DNA of 43,064 bases, from positions 1 to 43,064 of the forward strand of contig CASFRL010000054.1 of the NCBI GenBank assembly GCA_949297285.1, in the 5' to 3' direction. The DNA is from an uncultured Bacteroidales bacterium. Lineage in GTDB: Bacteria; Bacteroidota; Bacteroidia; Bacteroidales; Coprobacteraceae. A program made the translations under genes and the position numbers. Below are positions 17,261 to 27,326 of this stretch, in pieces. Within the stretch, counting starts at the first letter, position 1; the number at the start of each line of letters is the position of its first letter. The notes below the pieces were generated by a model. The model ran no database searches. It was not told the DNA's origin and worked only from the letters and a program-made list of their open reading frames with translations.

Positions 17261-19300
17261 ATGGAAAAAAAATTCAAACGTACTCTTGTAACTACGGCAT
17301 TACCCTATGCTAACGGTCCTGTACACATCGGACATTTGGCCGGAGTATATGTCCCGGCTGATATTTATACCCGATATCTACGACTCAAAGGCGAAGAGGT
17401 GATCCTTATCGGCGGATCGGATGAGCACGGAGTGCCCATTACCTTGAAAGCAAAAGCCGAAGGTATTTCCCCTCAAGATGTAGTTGATCGGTATCATGCG
17501 ATAATAAAAAAGTCGTTTGAAGAGTTTGGAATTTCTTTCGATATATATTCCCGCACCTCTTCCGAAATTCATGCGAAGACCGCTTCCGAGTTTTTCCGGA
17601 AATTGTATGACAAGGGAGTCTTTATCGAAAAGACATCGGAACAATATTACGATGAGGAGGCAAAGCAATTCCTGGCCGACCGTTATATTACGGGAACCTG
17701 CCCTCATTGTAAAAATGAACGGGCCTACGGCGATCAGTGCGAGGCTTGCGGTACTTCTTTGAATGCAACCGATCTGATTAATCCGAAGTCGGCCATCAGC
17801 GGAAGTGTTCCGGTATTGAGAGAAACAAAACATTGGTATTTGCCGCTCGATAAATATGAAGACTTTTTGCGTAAGTGGATTCTCGAAGACCACAAGGAGT
17901 GGAAACCGAACGTCTACGGGCAATGCAAGTCGTGGCTCGATATGGGTTTACAGCCCCGTGCCGTTAGCCGGGATCTCGATTGGGGAGTTCCTGTGCCGGT
18001 AGAAGGAGCCGAAGGTAAAGTGTTGTATGTCTGGTTCGATGCTCCGATCGGTTACATTTCCAATACGAAAGAGTTGTTGCCCGATAGCTGGGAGCGTTGG
18101 TGGAAAGATCCCGAGACAAAATTGGTCCATTTTATCGGTAAAGACAATATCGTCTTTCATTGCATCGTATTCCCGACAATGTTGAAAGCCGAAGGGAGTT
18201 TTATCCTTCCGGAAAATGTGCCGGCCAATGAGTTCTTGAATCTGGAGGGCGATAAAATCTCTACCTCTCGCAACTGGGCTGTATGGTTGCACGAGTATTT
18301 GGTAGATTTCCCGGGCAAACAAGACGTGTTGCGTTATGTGCTTACGGCAAATGCTCCCGAAACGAAAGATAACGATTTTACGTGGAGGGATTTTCAAGCC
18401 CGCAACAATAATGAGCTGGTGGCCGTGCTGGGGAATTTCGTAAACCGGGCAATGGTTCTTACCCATAAATATTTTGAAGGAAAAGTCCCCGCTTGTGGCG
18501 AACTGTCCGAATATGATCGGAATACGCTTGCCGAGTTTGCCGGAGTAAAATCTGAGTTGGAAAATTATCTGGAAAATTACCGCTTCAGGGATGCGTTGAA
18601 AGAGGCCATGAATCTGGCCCGTATCGGGAATAAATATTTGGCCGATACCGAACCTTGGAAATTGGCAAAAACCGATATGTCCCGGGTGGCTACGATTCTC
18701 AATCTGGCATTACAGATTTCTGCAAATCTGGCAATTGCTTTCGAACCGTTCTTGCCTTTCTCGGCAAAAAAATTAAGAGATATGTTGAACATGGGCAGCG
18801 TCGAATGGAACCTGTTGGGACGCATCGACATCTTGCCCGAAGGGCAGTTGTTGAAACAGCCTGTGCTCTTGTTCGAAAAAATCGAAGATGCGCAAGTCGA
18901 AGCTCAAGTACAGAAATTGCTGGACACGAAAAAAGCCAATGAGCTGAAAAATCATCAAGCCTCTCCGGTGCGGGAAAATATCGATTTCGAAGATTTTCTG
19001 AAACTCGACATTCGGGTAGGAAAAGTTTTGGAATGCCAGAAAGTACCCAAAGCCGACAAACTGTTGCAATTCAAGATCGATGACGGTTTGGGCGGGCGTA
19101 CGATTGTTTCGGGAATAGCGAAACATTATAATCCCGAAGACTTGGTCGGCAAGCAGGTTTGCTTTGTCGCCAACTTGGCCCCTCGCAAACTGAAAGGAAT
19201 CGAATCGCAAGGCATGATACTTTCGGCCGAAGATGCTGACGGTAAACTCGTAGTTATAGAGCCGGAGCAGAATGTAAAACCGGGTTCGGAGGTAAAATAA
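17261..19300 (+). CDS. metG: Methionyl-tRNA synthetase
   Basis: It charges tRNA-Met in the cytosol. The 679 residues contain the class I HIGH motif (His22-His25 in VHIGH), a Cys-rich zinc knuckle ([17 protein letters not shown]), the KMSKS equivalent DKISTSRNW, an anticodon-binding helical domain, and a C-terminal EMAPII/Trbp111-like tRNA-binding domain from about residue 573 ('[20 protein letters not shown]'). The start [10 protein letters not shown] is preferred over an upstream in-frame ATG at 17189, because the -7 box at 17210 would otherwise be inside the gene. A terminator follows at 19332, with the polysaccharide block beyond it. Confidence 0.97.
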   Translation: MEKKFKRTLVTTALPYANGPVHIGHLAGVYVPADIYTRYLRLKGEEVILIGGSDEHGVPITLKAKAEGISPQDVVDRYHAIIKKSFEEFGISFDIYSRTSSEIHAKTASEFFRKLYDKGVFIEKTSEQYYDEEAKQFLADRYITGTCPHCKNERAYGDQCEACGTSLNATDLINPKSAISGSVPVLRETKHWYLPLDKYEDFLRKWILEDHKEWKPNVYGQCKSWLDMGLQPRAVSRDLDWGVPVPVEGAEGKVLYVWFDAPIGYISNTKELLPDSWERWWKDPETKLVHFIGKDNIVFHCIVFPTMLKAEGSFILPENVPANEFLNLEGDKISTSRNWAVWLHEYLVDFPGKQDVLRYVLTANAPETKDNDFTWRDFQARNNNELVAVLGNFVNRAMVLTHKYFEGKVPACGELSEYDRNTLAEFAGVKSELENYLENYRFRDALKEAMNLARIGNKYLADTEPWKLAKTDMSRVATILNLALQISANLAIAFEPFLPFSAKKLRDMLNMGSVEWNLLGRIDILPEGQLLKQPVLLFEKIEDAQVEAQVQKLLDTKKANELKNHQASPVRENIDFEDFLKLDIRVGKVLECQKVPKADKLLQFKIDDGLGGRTIVSGIAKHYNPEDLVGKQVCFVANLAPRKLKGIESQGMILSAEDADGKLVVIEPEQNVKPGSEVK

Positions 19301-19331
19301 ATCGGAATATTTTCGTTTAAAATTGATTAAT

Positions 19332-19375
19332 AAATCCCCGGAGAAGATCCCATTTTCCCTCTTTGGGGATTTTTT
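19332..19375 (+). terminator. Rho-independent terminator after metG
   Basis: An 8-bp stem (AAATCCCC/GGGGATTT) with a 25-nt loop runs into a T-rich tail. No clear -7 box follows before 19407, so some readthrough into the polysaccharide genes is possible. Confidence 0.7.
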
Positions 19376-19406
19376 ATTCAACAAGAAGCAATATAGCCAT
19401 TAAGAT

Positions 19407-20858
19407 ATGTCGGATAACCTGAAAAAGAGAACATTGACCGCTCTTATTTGGAGCTTTGTCGATAAATTCGGTCAACAGTTTTTATACTTTGTGACAGGGA
19501 TAATTCTGGCCATTCCTCTAAATCCGGTCGATTTGGGAAAGATGGCGTTATTGGCTGTTTTTGTTGCCTTGTCGAGTATCCTTATCGACAGCGGTTTCGG
19601 GTCGGCGCTGATTCGTAAAAAAGAGGCAACCGATGCCGATTACAGCACGATCTTCTATTTCAATATCGGAGTCAGTCTCGTTTTTTATCTCATTCTCTTT
19701 GTCTTGGCTCCATTTATCGAGAGTTATTCGGGTGTCCCGGGGTTGGCCGCAGTTGCCCGGGTTTCGTTCCTGAGCATTGTCTTTTTGGCATTCGGCATGA
19801 TCCAGCAAACCCGTCTGATAAAGCATATCCAGTTTACGCAACTGGCCCGCATCAACATCATCTCTCTGTTTTGTTCCTCGGTATTTGCCGTTATTACGGC
19901 ATTTATGGGGTGGGGAGTATGGGCATTGGTCATACAGTCGTTGGGAATGGCGATCATAAAATCGATATTGTTGTGGGTCTATGGACGTTGGAGACCGAAA
20001 TGGATATTTCGGGTTGAATCGATGAAAGAATTTTTCGGGTACAGTTCGAGCCTGATCGGCACAGGGGTACTGAACACGATATTCAACAATATCTATCCGT
20101 GGCTTATCGGCAAAGGCTACTCCACGCAGGCCGTCGGTTACTATAACCAGGCCAATAAATTTCAGGATATGCCATCTGCGTTGATTTCCAATATCTTCAG
20201 AAGTGTCGCTTTCCCGGTTCTCTCTTCAATTAACGACGACCGGGAACGGATGATACGCGTATTTGGAAAATATATACGCACCGTATCGTTTATCATTTTC
20301 CCGGTCATGTTTCTGTTGATGCTGGTTTCGCAGCCCCTTATCTCCATATTGCTTCCGGCAAAATGGGCACCTTCGATTCCGCTCATGCAGGTGTTGTGCA
20401 TCTCAGGAGCATTTTCACCTTTTATCATCTTGTATTATGACCTTTTCAATGCAGTAGGGCGGTCGGACATCAACTTGAAAATGGAAATCTTCAAAAAGAT
20501 ATTTTTCATTGCCGGCATATTTGTCTGCTTCAATTACAGCATAATGGCATTGATGTGGTTGTGGGTCGTATATACCCTCTGTTCGTTGATCGCCACAATG
20601 CTTTTGGCCCATAAATACGTGGGATATACCGTAAAATCATTTGTTGCCGATATGTTTCCGTGCTTCTCTATCTCTGTGGCACTTACGGCAATATCGTCTC
20701 TTTATTATCTGTTTTTCCAAAATAAGTTTTTGCTCTTTTTTACGATTTGCACGACATTCGGCTTACTTTATCTCTTGGCGGCCCGTTTGTTCCGGTTAGA
20801 GATGTGGCATGAAGCCTTGCAGTTATTTAAAAAGAAAGTTTTGATGAACGAAGATTAA
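19407..20858 (+). CDS. Wzx-type polysaccharide flippase (MATE/MVF superfamily)
   Basis: This 483-residue protein is almost entirely hydrophobic, with 12-14 predicted membrane helices. It has the typical N-terminal start of the WzxC-like branch ('LTALIWSFVDKFGQQFLYFV') followed by 'GFGSALIRKKEATDADYSTI'. The family flips undecaprenyl-linked oligosaccharides across the inner membrane. It heads a run with three glycosyltransferases and the CDP-sugar cassette, so it likely exports the glycan they build. No Wzy polymerase or chain-length regulator is seen in the window. Confidence 0.92.
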   Translation: MSDNLKKRTLTALIWSFVDKFGQQFLYFVTGIILAIPLNPVDLGKMALLAVFVALSSILIDSGFGSALIRKKEATDADYSTIFYFNIGVSLVFYLILFVLAPFIESYSGVPGLAAVARVSFLSIVFLAFGMIQQTRLIKHIQFTQLARINIISLFCSSVFAVITAFMGWGVWALVIQSLGMAIIKSILLWVYGRWRPKWIFRVESMKEFFGYSSSLIGTGVLNTIFNNIYPWLIGKGYSTQAVGYYNQANKFQDMPSALISNIFRSVAFPVLSSINDDRERMIRVFGKYIRTVSFIIFPVMFLLMLVSQPLISILLPAKWAPSIPLMQVLCISGAFSPFIILYYDLFNAVGRSDINLKMEIFKKIFFIAGIFVCFNYSIMALMWLWVVYTLCSLIATMLLAHKYVGYTVKSFVADMFPCFSISVALTAISSLYYLFFQNKFLLFFTICTTFGLLYLLAARLFRLEMWHEALQLFKKKVLMNED

Positions 20859-20871
20859 AAATATATTGAGT

Positions 20872-21771
20872 ATGCAAATATCCCCGATCGCTCTTTTCGC
20901 CTACAACCGCCCGCAGCATGTCAGGCATTGTGTAGAGTCGTTGCAAAAAAACTTTTTGGCAGCGGAGAGCGAGTTGTTTGTTTTTTCTGATGGAGCCAAA
21001 AATCCGGAACAGGAAAAAAATGTGGAGGAAGTACGCGATTATCTTCGAAGTATCCGGGGATTTAAGCAGGTTCACATAATAGAACAGCCCGAGAACAAGG
21101 GACTTGCATCGAATATTATTTACGGGGTATCCGAATTGGTCGATAAATACGGGCGGGTTATCGTCTTGGAAGATGACCTGATTGTCTCTCCGTGGTTTCT
21201 CACGTTTATGAACGAAGCGTTGGAGGTTTATGAAAACGAAGAGAAAGTAATGAACGTGAACGGCCATTTGCTGAAAGGGAAAGAACCCTTTCCCGAGACA
21301 TTCCTGCTGAGTTTTGCAAACAGTTGGGGATGGGCGACATGGCAACGCAGTTGGAAACTCTTTGAACCTGACGGGAGAAAATTGCTTCGCAGGTTGGAAG
21401 ATGAGAAGTTGACGCATAAGTTCGATTTCGACGGCGCCTACCATTTTACCCGAATGCTCAAGGAGCAAATTGCCGGGAAAAATAACTCTTGGGCAATACG
21501 ATGGAATGCTTCTCTCTTTTTGAACGGAGGCTTGGCCCTGAATGCCGGGCATTCGTTGGTTACCAATAGCGGATTTGACGGTACCGGAACGCATTGCGAT
21601 AAATATGAGCTGTTTGCTACCGATCTATATTCGGGGCAGGTTAAGGTCGAAAAAATATCTTTATTGCAAGAAAATCTCGAAGCCCGGAAAAAGTTGGCAC
21701 GTATTTATCGGTTCGATAATTCGTATTACAATAAGATAAGGGTTCGGCTATTAAATCTTTGGCATCGGTAA
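20872..21771 (+). CDS. Glycosyltransferase, GT-A fold (GT2/GNT-I-like)
   Basis: The 299-residue protein opens with 'SPIALFAYNRPQHVRHCVESL', a nucleotide-sugar-binding start seen in a GT-A group of surface-polysaccharide loci. The acidic metal site is EDD in 'RVIVLEDDLIVSPWFL', and the acceptor-side motif is 'NSWGWATWQRSWKLFE'. Homologues are sometimes mislabelled as hemolytic proteins. I choose the ATG at 20872; a TTG at 20866 is a possible alternative. It begins 13 nt after the flippase stop and overlaps no neighbour. Donor and acceptor sugars are not readable. Confidence 0.85.
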   Translation: MQISPIALFAYNRPQHVRHCVESLQKNFLAAESELFVFSDGAKNPEQEKNVEEVRDYLRSIRGFKQVHIIEQPENKGLASNIIYGVSELVDKYGRVIVLEDDLIVSPWFLTFMNEALEVYENEEKVMNVNGHLLKGKEPFPETFLLSFANSWGWATWQRSWKLFEPDGRKLLRRLEDEKLTHKFDFDGAYHFTRMLKEQIAGKNNSWAIRWNASLFLNGGLALNAGHSLVTNSGFDGTGTHCDKYELFATDLYSGQVKVEKISLLQENLEARKKLARIYRFDNSYYNKIRVRLLNLWHR

Positions 21772-21782
21772 AACTTCGAACT

Positions 21783-23054
21783 ATGAAAGTCGTTCTTGTC
21801 AGCACATACGAGCGTAAAGGCGGAGCCGCAATTGCTTGCAACCGTTTAAAAGAGGCATTGTTGAAAAATGGTGTCGACGCGACATTTCTGACCGCATATA
21901 AAACCTCTGACGATCCTACGGTAATAACCCCTTTTGATACCCGTTGGAAACGGCTGAAAAACCGTTTTCATTTTTACAAGGAAAGGCTGTCGATCTTCAT
22001 GAGGAACGGTCTCTCCCGGAAAAACCTCTTTACCATATCCATTGCCGATTCGGGGAGTGATATTTCCCGTCTTCCGGTTATTCAAGAGGCCGATATCATC
22101 CATTTGCATTGGATCAATCAAGGATTTCTCTCGCTTCGCAACCTCAAACAATTGCTTGCACTTGGGAAACCGGTGATCTTCACCATGCACGACATGTGGT
22201 ATTGTACGTCGATTTGCCATCATGCCCGTTCTTGCAACCGCTTCATGTCGGAGTGCAAGGAGTGTCCCTATCTTCGGTATCCGGGGGCATCTGATCTGGC
22301 AAATCGAGTTTGGATCAAGAAACAAAAGATCAAACATCCGAATGTTGTCTTTACCTGTGTAAGTCATTGGTTGGCACAGCGAACCGGGAAAAGTATGCTG
22401 GCAGCGGACAACAAAGTTTTGGTTATTCCCAATGTCATCGACACAAAAATGTTCTATCCCAGAGAAAAGTCCGCAGAGCGTATTCGCCTGGGCATCTCGG
22501 AAACGAGCAAACTCGTTGTCTTCGGCGCTGCAAAACTGAATGATGAAAATAAAGGATTCGAGTTGTTGAAACAGGCGTTGGAGAAATCAAAACATCTGCG
22601 GGAAATCGAACTCCTCCTTTTTGGAACGATAAAAAAAGACAAGAATTTTCTGAGAGATGTTCCGTGCCGTTTTCGCTATATCGGAGAAATCGACAACGCT
22701 GATGAGCTTGCCCGGATATATAGCGCCGCAGATGTCACGGTTATGCCCTCGCATTATGAAACCTTCGGACAGACCTTGGCCGAATCTATGGCTTGTGGAA
22801 CACCCGCTGTTGCATTTAATAGCAGCGGCCAAACAGATATTATAGACCATTTGGTGAATGGCTATTTGGCGGCCTATCCTTCTGCCGATGATTTTGCCGA
22901 AGGAATCGATTGGGTACTCGATCATGCCGATGCCAAGATGGGAAAAGCCTGTACCGAAAAAATATCCCGATGTTTTTCTTCCGATATTGTCGCTCGGCAA
23001 TATCTCGATTTATATAGTGAATTGTTGTCTCAAAATGCAATAGAAAAAAGTTAA
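21783..23054 (+). CDS. Glycosyltransferase family 4
   Basis: The 423-residue GT-B protein has an N-terminal 'KVVLVSTYERKGGAAIACNR' glycine loop and the 'HDMWYCTSICHHARSCN...CKECP' cysteine-rich segment seen in a WcaC-like group. The C-terminal donor-binding domain carries 'MPSHYETFGQTLAESMACG', with the EX7E pair of GT4 enzymes. It should transfer an activated sugar with retention at the cytosolic membrane face. The start at 21783 is chosen because the preceding gene ends at 21771 and the protein aligns from MKVVLVS. The next gene starts 2 nt after its stop. Confidence 0.93.
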   Translation: MKVVLVSTYERKGGAAIACNRLKEALLKNGVDATFLTAYKTSDDPTVITPFDTRWKRLKNRFHFYKERLSIFMRNGLSRKNLFTISIADSGSDISRLPVIQEADIIHLHWINQGFLSLRNLKQLLALGKPVIFTMHDMWYCTSICHHARSCNRFMSECKECPYLRYPGASDLANRVWIKKQKIKHPNVVFTCVSHWLAQRTGKSMLAADNKVLVIPNVIDTKMFYPREKSAERIRLGISETSKLVVFGAAKLNDENKGFELLKQALEKSKHLREIELLLFGTIKKDKNFLRDVPCRFRYIGEIDNADELARIYSAADVTVMPSHYETFGQTLAESMACGTPAVAFNSSGQTDIIDHLVNGYLAAYPSADDFAEGIDWVLDHADAKMGKACTEKISRCFSSDIVARQYLDLYSELLSQNAIEKS

Positions 23055-23056
23055 TT

Positions 23057-23806
23057 ATGGACCCTTTGTTCTCGATAATAACAATAACGTATAATGCTGC
23101 CGAAACGATAGAAGTTACCTTTCGGAGTGTCATTGATCAAACGTTTGCCGATTATGAATATATCGTCGTAGATGGAGCCTCGAAAGACGGTACCGTTGAG
23201 TTTCTACGGTCGCAAGAAGACCGATTGGCCCTATTGGTCAGCGAACCGGATAAAGGACTGTATGATGCCATGAACAAAGGAATGCATCGGGCAAGAGGCG
23301 AATACCTTATTTTCCTGAATGCCGGCGATACTTTTCACACGAAAAATACATTGGCGGACATCGCCGCTTCGATAGGAAACTCACGACCCGACATCATATA
23401 CGGAGAAACCGCCCTTGTGAACGATAAGCGGGAGTTTCTAAGAATGAGGCGATTGAAAGCTCCCGAAAAACTGAATTGGAAAAGTTTCCGTATGGGAATG
23501 TTGGTGTGTCATCAGGCTTTTATTGCCAAACGTGCGCTTGCCCCCGATTATGACCTTACCTATCGTTTCTCGTCAGATTATGACTGGTGTATCCGGTGTA
23601 TGAAAAAAGCCGCTACCTTGTGGAATACACACCTGACGCTGATCGATTACCTGAACGAGGGGGTTACCACTCGCAACCATAAAGCCTCGCTGAAAGAACG
23701 CTATAACATCATGGTAAAATATTACGGGCGCATCCCGGTTATCCTCTTGCATGTGTGGTTTGCCCTGCGTTTTTATGCAGCAAAATGGGTAAAAGGACAA
23801 GTGTAA
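23057..23806 (+). CDS. Glycosyltransferase family 2
   Basis: The 249-residue GT-A enzyme has 'FSIITITYNAAETIEVTFRS', the DG in 'YIVVDGASKDGT', a DXD-like 'FLNAGDTFH' and 'SSDYDWCIRCMKKA'. It resembles WcaA-type inverting transferases of capsule and O-antigen loci. It is tightly coupled to the GT4 gene (2-nt gap) and is the last glycosyltransferase before a 174-nt gap with its own promoter. The donor is unknown; the CDP-branched sugar made by the following cassette is one candidate. Confidence 0.92.
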   Translation: MDPLFSIITITYNAAETIEVTFRSVIDQTFADYEYIVVDGASKDGTVEFLRSQEDRLALLVSEPDKGLYDAMNKGMHRARGEYLIFLNAGDTFHTKNTLADIAASIGNSRPDIIYGETALVNDKREFLRMRRLKAPEKLNWKSFRMGMLVCHQAFIAKRALAPDYDLTYRFSSDYDWCIRCMKKAATLWNTHLTLIDYLNEGVTTRNHKASLKERYNIMVKYYGRIPVILLHVWFALRFYAAKWVKGQV

Positions 23807-23880
23807 ATAGAAATATCCCGGCAAAAATGCTTTTCCCGAAAAGATACCGTTTTGTGTGTAAAAGCTCTCAATCCGTTAAT

Positions 23881-23896
23881 TTTAGGTCAACCTAAA
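23881..23896. promoter_or_regulatory. Perfect inverted repeat upstream of the CDP-sugar genes (operator candidate)
   Basis: TTTAGGT-CA-ACCTAAA is a perfect 7+2+7 inverted repeat, with its centre about 30 nt before the -7 box at 23919. It overlaps the expected -33 region. The 2-nt spacer is too short for an RNA hairpin, so a dimeric DNA-binding protein is the likelier reader. Confidence 0.45.
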
Positions 23897-23918
23897 CCGT
23901 TTTTATATATTTACTTCG

Positions 23919-23926
23919 TATATTTG
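23919..23926 (+). promoter_or_regulatory. -7 box (TATATTTG) for the CDP-sugar cassette
   Basis: It matches TAnnTTTG, 55 nt before the rfbG start. It suggests that the four sugar genes can be transcribed apart from the upstream glycosyltransferases. Confidence 0.55.
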
Positions 23927-23980
23927 TCACAACAAGGTCCGGAGAAGAGGTTCCGGACGATAATTCAATAAAAGAATTTT

Positions 23981-25084
23981 ATGAAATTGCACCAGAATTT
24001 GGATTCGGCGAAACCATATTTGTCGTTTTATGGCGGCAAGAAAGTTTTCGTTACCGGTCATACCGGATTTAAAGGCAGTTGGTTGGTAAAAATATTGTCG
24101 ATGTTGGGAGCCGAAGTAAAAGGCTATGCGCTTCCTCCGGCTACCGATCCCGATTTATATCATGTGCTTGGGATAGACAACCTCTGTACGTCGGTATTCG
24201 GAGATATTATGGATCGGGAGAAACTCGTGCGGGAAATAACCGATTTTGCTCCGGATGTGATTTTCCATCTTGCTGCACAGCCATTGGTACGCCTGTCTTA
24301 TGAAATTCCGGCCGAAACATTTGCCGTGAATGCAATCGGAACAGCTCATGTCTTGGATGCTGTCCGTAAGATCGATAAACCTTGTACCGCAGTTCTTATA
24401 ACAACAGATAAAGTCTATCATAATAACGAATGGGACTTTCCCTATCGGGAAAACGACCGTTTAGGCGGATATGATCCGTACAGTGCCAGTAAAGCCTGTG
24501 CCGAGCTGGTCATCGACTCTTACCGAAACTCTTTTTTCAACAGAAAAGACTACGGTAACCATAAAAAAGCAATTGTCGCTACCCGTGCCGGAAACGTAAT
24601 CGGGGGAGGCGATTGGGCAAAAGACCGGCTTATCCCGGATATTGTCAGGGCTTTGCATAACGGAGAAGAGATCGTCCTTCGCAATCCGGCAGCTGTACGT
24701 CCGTGGCAACATGTTTTAGAGCCGTTAAGCGGATATCTGTTGTTGGGGTATCTGGCAACTGAACGGTACGATACCCTTTCCGATGCATATAACTTCGGGC
24801 CCAATCCGGAAGACACCCTTACCGTCGAACAAATGACATCGTTGGCGATAGATATTTGGGGGACGGGCAAGTATCGTGTCGTACAAAATCCTTCGGCTCC
24901 TCACGAAGCCGGACTGTTGAAGCTGGACATCTCCTTGGCCAAAGCCCGTTTAGGGTGGACTCCGGCCATGAATGCCCACGAAGCGTTGAAATTGACCTTG
25001 CAATGGTATAAAACCTATTATCAGGAGAACGATAAGGTGGGAGAGCTGACAGAACAACAAATAAAATATTTCTTCGATAAATAA
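23981..25084 (+). CDS. rfbG: CDP-glucose 4,6-dehydratase
   Basis: It converts CDP-glucose to CDP-4-keto-6-deoxyglucose with bound NAD. The 367-residue extended SDR has the GHTGFKGSWL dinucleotide loop typical of this subfamily and the active-site pair Tyr167/Lys171 in YSASK. 'GNVIGGGDWAKDRLIPD' and 'RNPAAVRPWQHVLEPL' are also characteristic of RfbG/DdhB. It is the first gene of the cassette with rfbH, an SDR and a thiamine-diphosphate enzyme. The cytidylyltransferase that makes CDP-glucose (RfbF/DdhA) is not in the window. Confidence 0.95.
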   Translation: MKLHQNLDSAKPYLSFYGGKKVFVTGHTGFKGSWLVKILSMLGAEVKGYALPPATDPDLYHVLGIDNLCTSVFGDIMDREKLVREITDFAPDVIFHLAAQPLVRLSYEIPAETFAVNAIGTAHVLDAVRKIDKPCTAVLITTDKVYHNNEWDFPYRENDRLGGYDPYSASKACAELVIDSYRNSFFNRKDYGNHKKAIVATRAGNVIGGGDWAKDRLIPDIVRALHNGEEIVLRNPAAVRPWQHVLEPLSGYLLLGYLATERYDTLSDAYNFGPNPEDTLTVEQMTSLAIDIWGTGKYRVVQNPSAPHEAGLLKLDISLAKARLGWTPAMNAHEALKLTLQWYKTYYQENDKVGELTEQQIKYFFDK

Positions 25085-25100
25085 TAATTAAATCTTAGAT

Positions 25101-26435
25101 ATGAGTACAAAAAGAGAGCAAATCATACGACTGGTAAAAGAGTATTATCAGGAAGAGTTTGAAAGTAAGAAGAGAGACTTCGAACCGGGAGACAGAATCT
25201 CTTACGGAGGACGTTTCTTCGACGATGAAGAGATGTGCGCCTTGGTCGATGCTTCATTGGACTTTTGGCTGACGACCGGAAGGTATGCCGCCCGTTTTGA
25301 AAAAGAGATGGCTCAATTTTTGAATGTCCGCTTTTGTTCGTTGACAAACTCCGGATCATCGGCAAACTTATTGGCGTTTATGGCGTTGACTTCTCCCAAG
25401 CTCGGCGATCGCCGCATAAAAAGAGGAGATGAGGTGATTACCGTAGCTGCCGGATTTCCGACAACCGTAACGCCGATCATTCAGTTTGGTGCTGTACCCG
25501 TCTTTGTCGATGTAACGATTCCCGGCTATAATATCGATGTGACGAAACTCGAAACGGCTTTCTCCGATAAGACCAAAGCGGTCATGGTTGCCCACACCCT
25601 CGGCAATCCGTTCGATATTGCCGCCGTAAAGCAATTTTGCGACAAACATGGCTTGTGGCTTATCGAAGATAACTGCGATGCCCTCGGGTCGCGTTATTTT
25701 ATCGACGGAGCGTGGAAATATACCGGTACGATCGGCGATATAGGAACCTCGAGTTTTTATCCTCCCCACCACATGACAATGGGAGAAGGCGGAGCCTTAT
25801 ATACCAACAATCTGCAATTGAAACGCATTATCGAATCGTTCCGGGATTGGGGCCGCGACTGTTATTGCAATTCGGGCAAAGACGATACCTGCAAACGTCG
25901 TTTTACCCAGCAATTCGGCGAACTGCCGTTAGGATACGATCACAAATATGTCTATTCTCATTTCGGATATAATCTGAAGGTCACCGATATGCAGGCGGCA
26001 ATCGGATGTGCCCAGTTGCAGAAACTGCCGGCTATCATAGAAGCCCGTAAACAGAATTGGAAATACCTGCGCGAAAAGTTGTCGGCTTACAGCGATAAGC
26101 TGATCTTGCCCGAGGCAACCGAAAACTCCGATCCGAGTTGGTTCGGATTCATTATCAACGTAAAAAGCGATGCCGGGTTTACCCGTAACGAAATCGTCGA
26201 TCATTTGGAGAAAAACGGCATTCAGACCCGTATGTTATTTGCGGGGAATCTGATCAAACATCCTTGCTTTGACGAAATGCGGGCCAAACAAGAGGGATAC
26301 CGTGTTTGTGGAGAATTGACAAATACCGATGCGATCATGAGCGATGTGTTCTGGATCGGGGTATATCCCGGTATGACCCGGAAAATGCTCGATTTCATGA
26401 TCGAAAAGATAGGAGAATTCTGCCATGCCCGTTAA
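25101..26435 (+). CDS. rfbH: CDP-4-keto-6-deoxyglucose 3-dehydrase (E1, PLP/[2Fe-2S])
   Basis: This enzyme removes the C3 hydroxyl of CDP-4-keto-6-deoxyglucose. The 444-residue DegT-fold protein has His in place of the usual PLP Lys, in [12 protein letters not shown] (His223/His224), as in Yersinia E1. The family's iron-sulfur ligands are visible: Cys192 in EDNCDALG and a CxC-X7-C set, Cys254, Cys256 and Cys264. This separates it from sugar aminotransferases. E1 normally needs a ferredoxin-type reductase (E3, DdhD/AscD), which is not adjacent. It starts 16 nt after rfbG, and its last 11 nt overlap the next gene. Confidence 0.95.
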   Translation: MSTKREQIIRLVKEYYQEEFESKKRDFEPGDRISYGGRFFDDEEMCALVDASLDFWLTTGRYAARFEKEMAQFLNVRFCSLTNSGSSANLLAFMALTSPKLGDRRIKRGDEVITVAAGFPTTVTPIIQFGAVPVFVDVTIPGYNIDVTKLETAFSDKTKAVMVAHTLGNPFDIAAVKQFCDKHGLWLIEDNCDALGSRYFIDGAWKYTGTIGDIGTSSFYPPHHMTMGEGGALYTNNLQLKRIIESFRDWGRDCYCNSGKDDTCKRRFTQQFGELPLGYDHKYVYSHFGYNLKVTDMQAAIGCAQLQKLPAIIEARKQNWKYLREKLSAYSDKLILPEATENSDPSWFGFIINVKSDAGFTRNEIVDHLEKNGIQTRMLFAGNLIKHPCFDEMRAKQEGYRVCGELTNTDAIMSDVFWIGVYPGMTRKMLDFMIEKIGEFCHAR

Positions 26436-27315
26436 AACGGTTCTGCTTACAGGAGGCAATGGCTTTATCGGGAAAAACCTGAAGGAGAGTTTTCTTGCCC
26501 AGAAATATAACCTGCTGACCCCCGGAAGTAAAGACCTTAACCTTTGCGACGAAGATGCGGTGGCCCGTTATTTTGATGAGCACCAGATCGATGTGGTTGT
26601 TCATTCGGCGGTGAAACCCAACCATCGCAATGCCAAAGATTTGAGCAACATATTTTATTCGAATACCCGTATGTTCTTCAATCTCGAACGGTATAGCGAC
26701 CGGTATCAAAAAATGATCGTGCTCGGTTCGGGCGCGATCTATGATTTACGCTATTACCGTCCGCTTATGAAAGAAGAGGAATATACCCGTTTCTTACCGG
26801 CCGACGAACACGGATATTGTAAATATGTGTGTGAGAAGGTTATAGAGAAAAGCGATAATATATACGATCTGAGGTTGTTCGGAATTTTCGGGAAATACGA
26901 AGACTATGCTATCCGCTTTATATCCAATGCCATTTGCAAGACGTTGTACGATCTTCCCGTTACATTACGCCAAGATCGCCGTTTCAGTTACCTGTATGTA
27001 GACGATTTAGCCCCGATTATCGATTATTTTATAGAAAATAAGCCCAAATATAAAGCCTATAATGTTGTCCCCGATCAAGTCGTTTCATTATACGACCTGG
27101 CGTGTATAGTGGTGGAGATTTCGGGCAAGAAATTACCGATTCAGGTCGGCAAAGAAGGTTTGGGTTTAGAGTATAGCGGAGACAACTCTCGTCTGAAAGA
27201 AGAGATACCCGATGTGCGGTTTACCCCTATCCGAAAGTCGGTAGAGCAATTATATGAGTGGTATGCTGCTCATCGCGACGAAATAGACAAGAACGTATTA
27301 TTGTTTGACAAATAA
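26425..27315 (+). CDS. Extended SDR, candidate CDP-sugar reductase (YerF-like role)
   Basis: The 296-residue NAD(P)-dependent SDR has [11 protein letters not shown] at the N-terminus and 'VLGSGAIYD' for the Ser/Thr active-site strand. Where the family has Tyr-x-x-x-Lys, this protein reads HGYCK, putting His129 at the Tyr position and Lys133 at the Lys position; Tyr131 is close by. Its place between rfbH and a YerE-like enzyme suggests it reduces the acetyl-branched or 3,6-dideoxy-4-keto sugar. A C5 epimerase or simple 4-ketoreductase role is the alternative. It overlaps rfbH by 11 nt, so the two are likely coupled. Confidence 0.8.
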   Translation: MPVKTVLLTGGNGFIGKNLKESFLAQKYNLLTPGSKDLNLCDEDAVARYFDEHQIDVVVHSAVKPNHRNAKDLSNIFYSNTRMFFNLERYSDRYQKMIVLGSGAIYDLRYYRPLMKEEEYTRFLPADEHGYCKYVCEKVIEKSDNIYDLRLFGIFGKYEDYAIRFISNAICKTLYDLPVTLRQDRRFSYLYVDDLAPIIDYFIENKPKYKAYNVVPDQVVSLYDLACIVVEISGKKLPIQVGKEGLGLEYSGDNSRLKEEIPDVRFTPIRKSVEQLYEWYAAHRDEIDKNVLLFDK

Positions 27316-27326
27316 GACCTTTTACT

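Noticed and set aside
23881..23896. The TTTAGGT/ACCTAAA repeat as a transcription terminator after the glycosyltransferases
   Set aside because: A 2-nt loop is too tight for a stable hairpin, and no proper T run follows directly.
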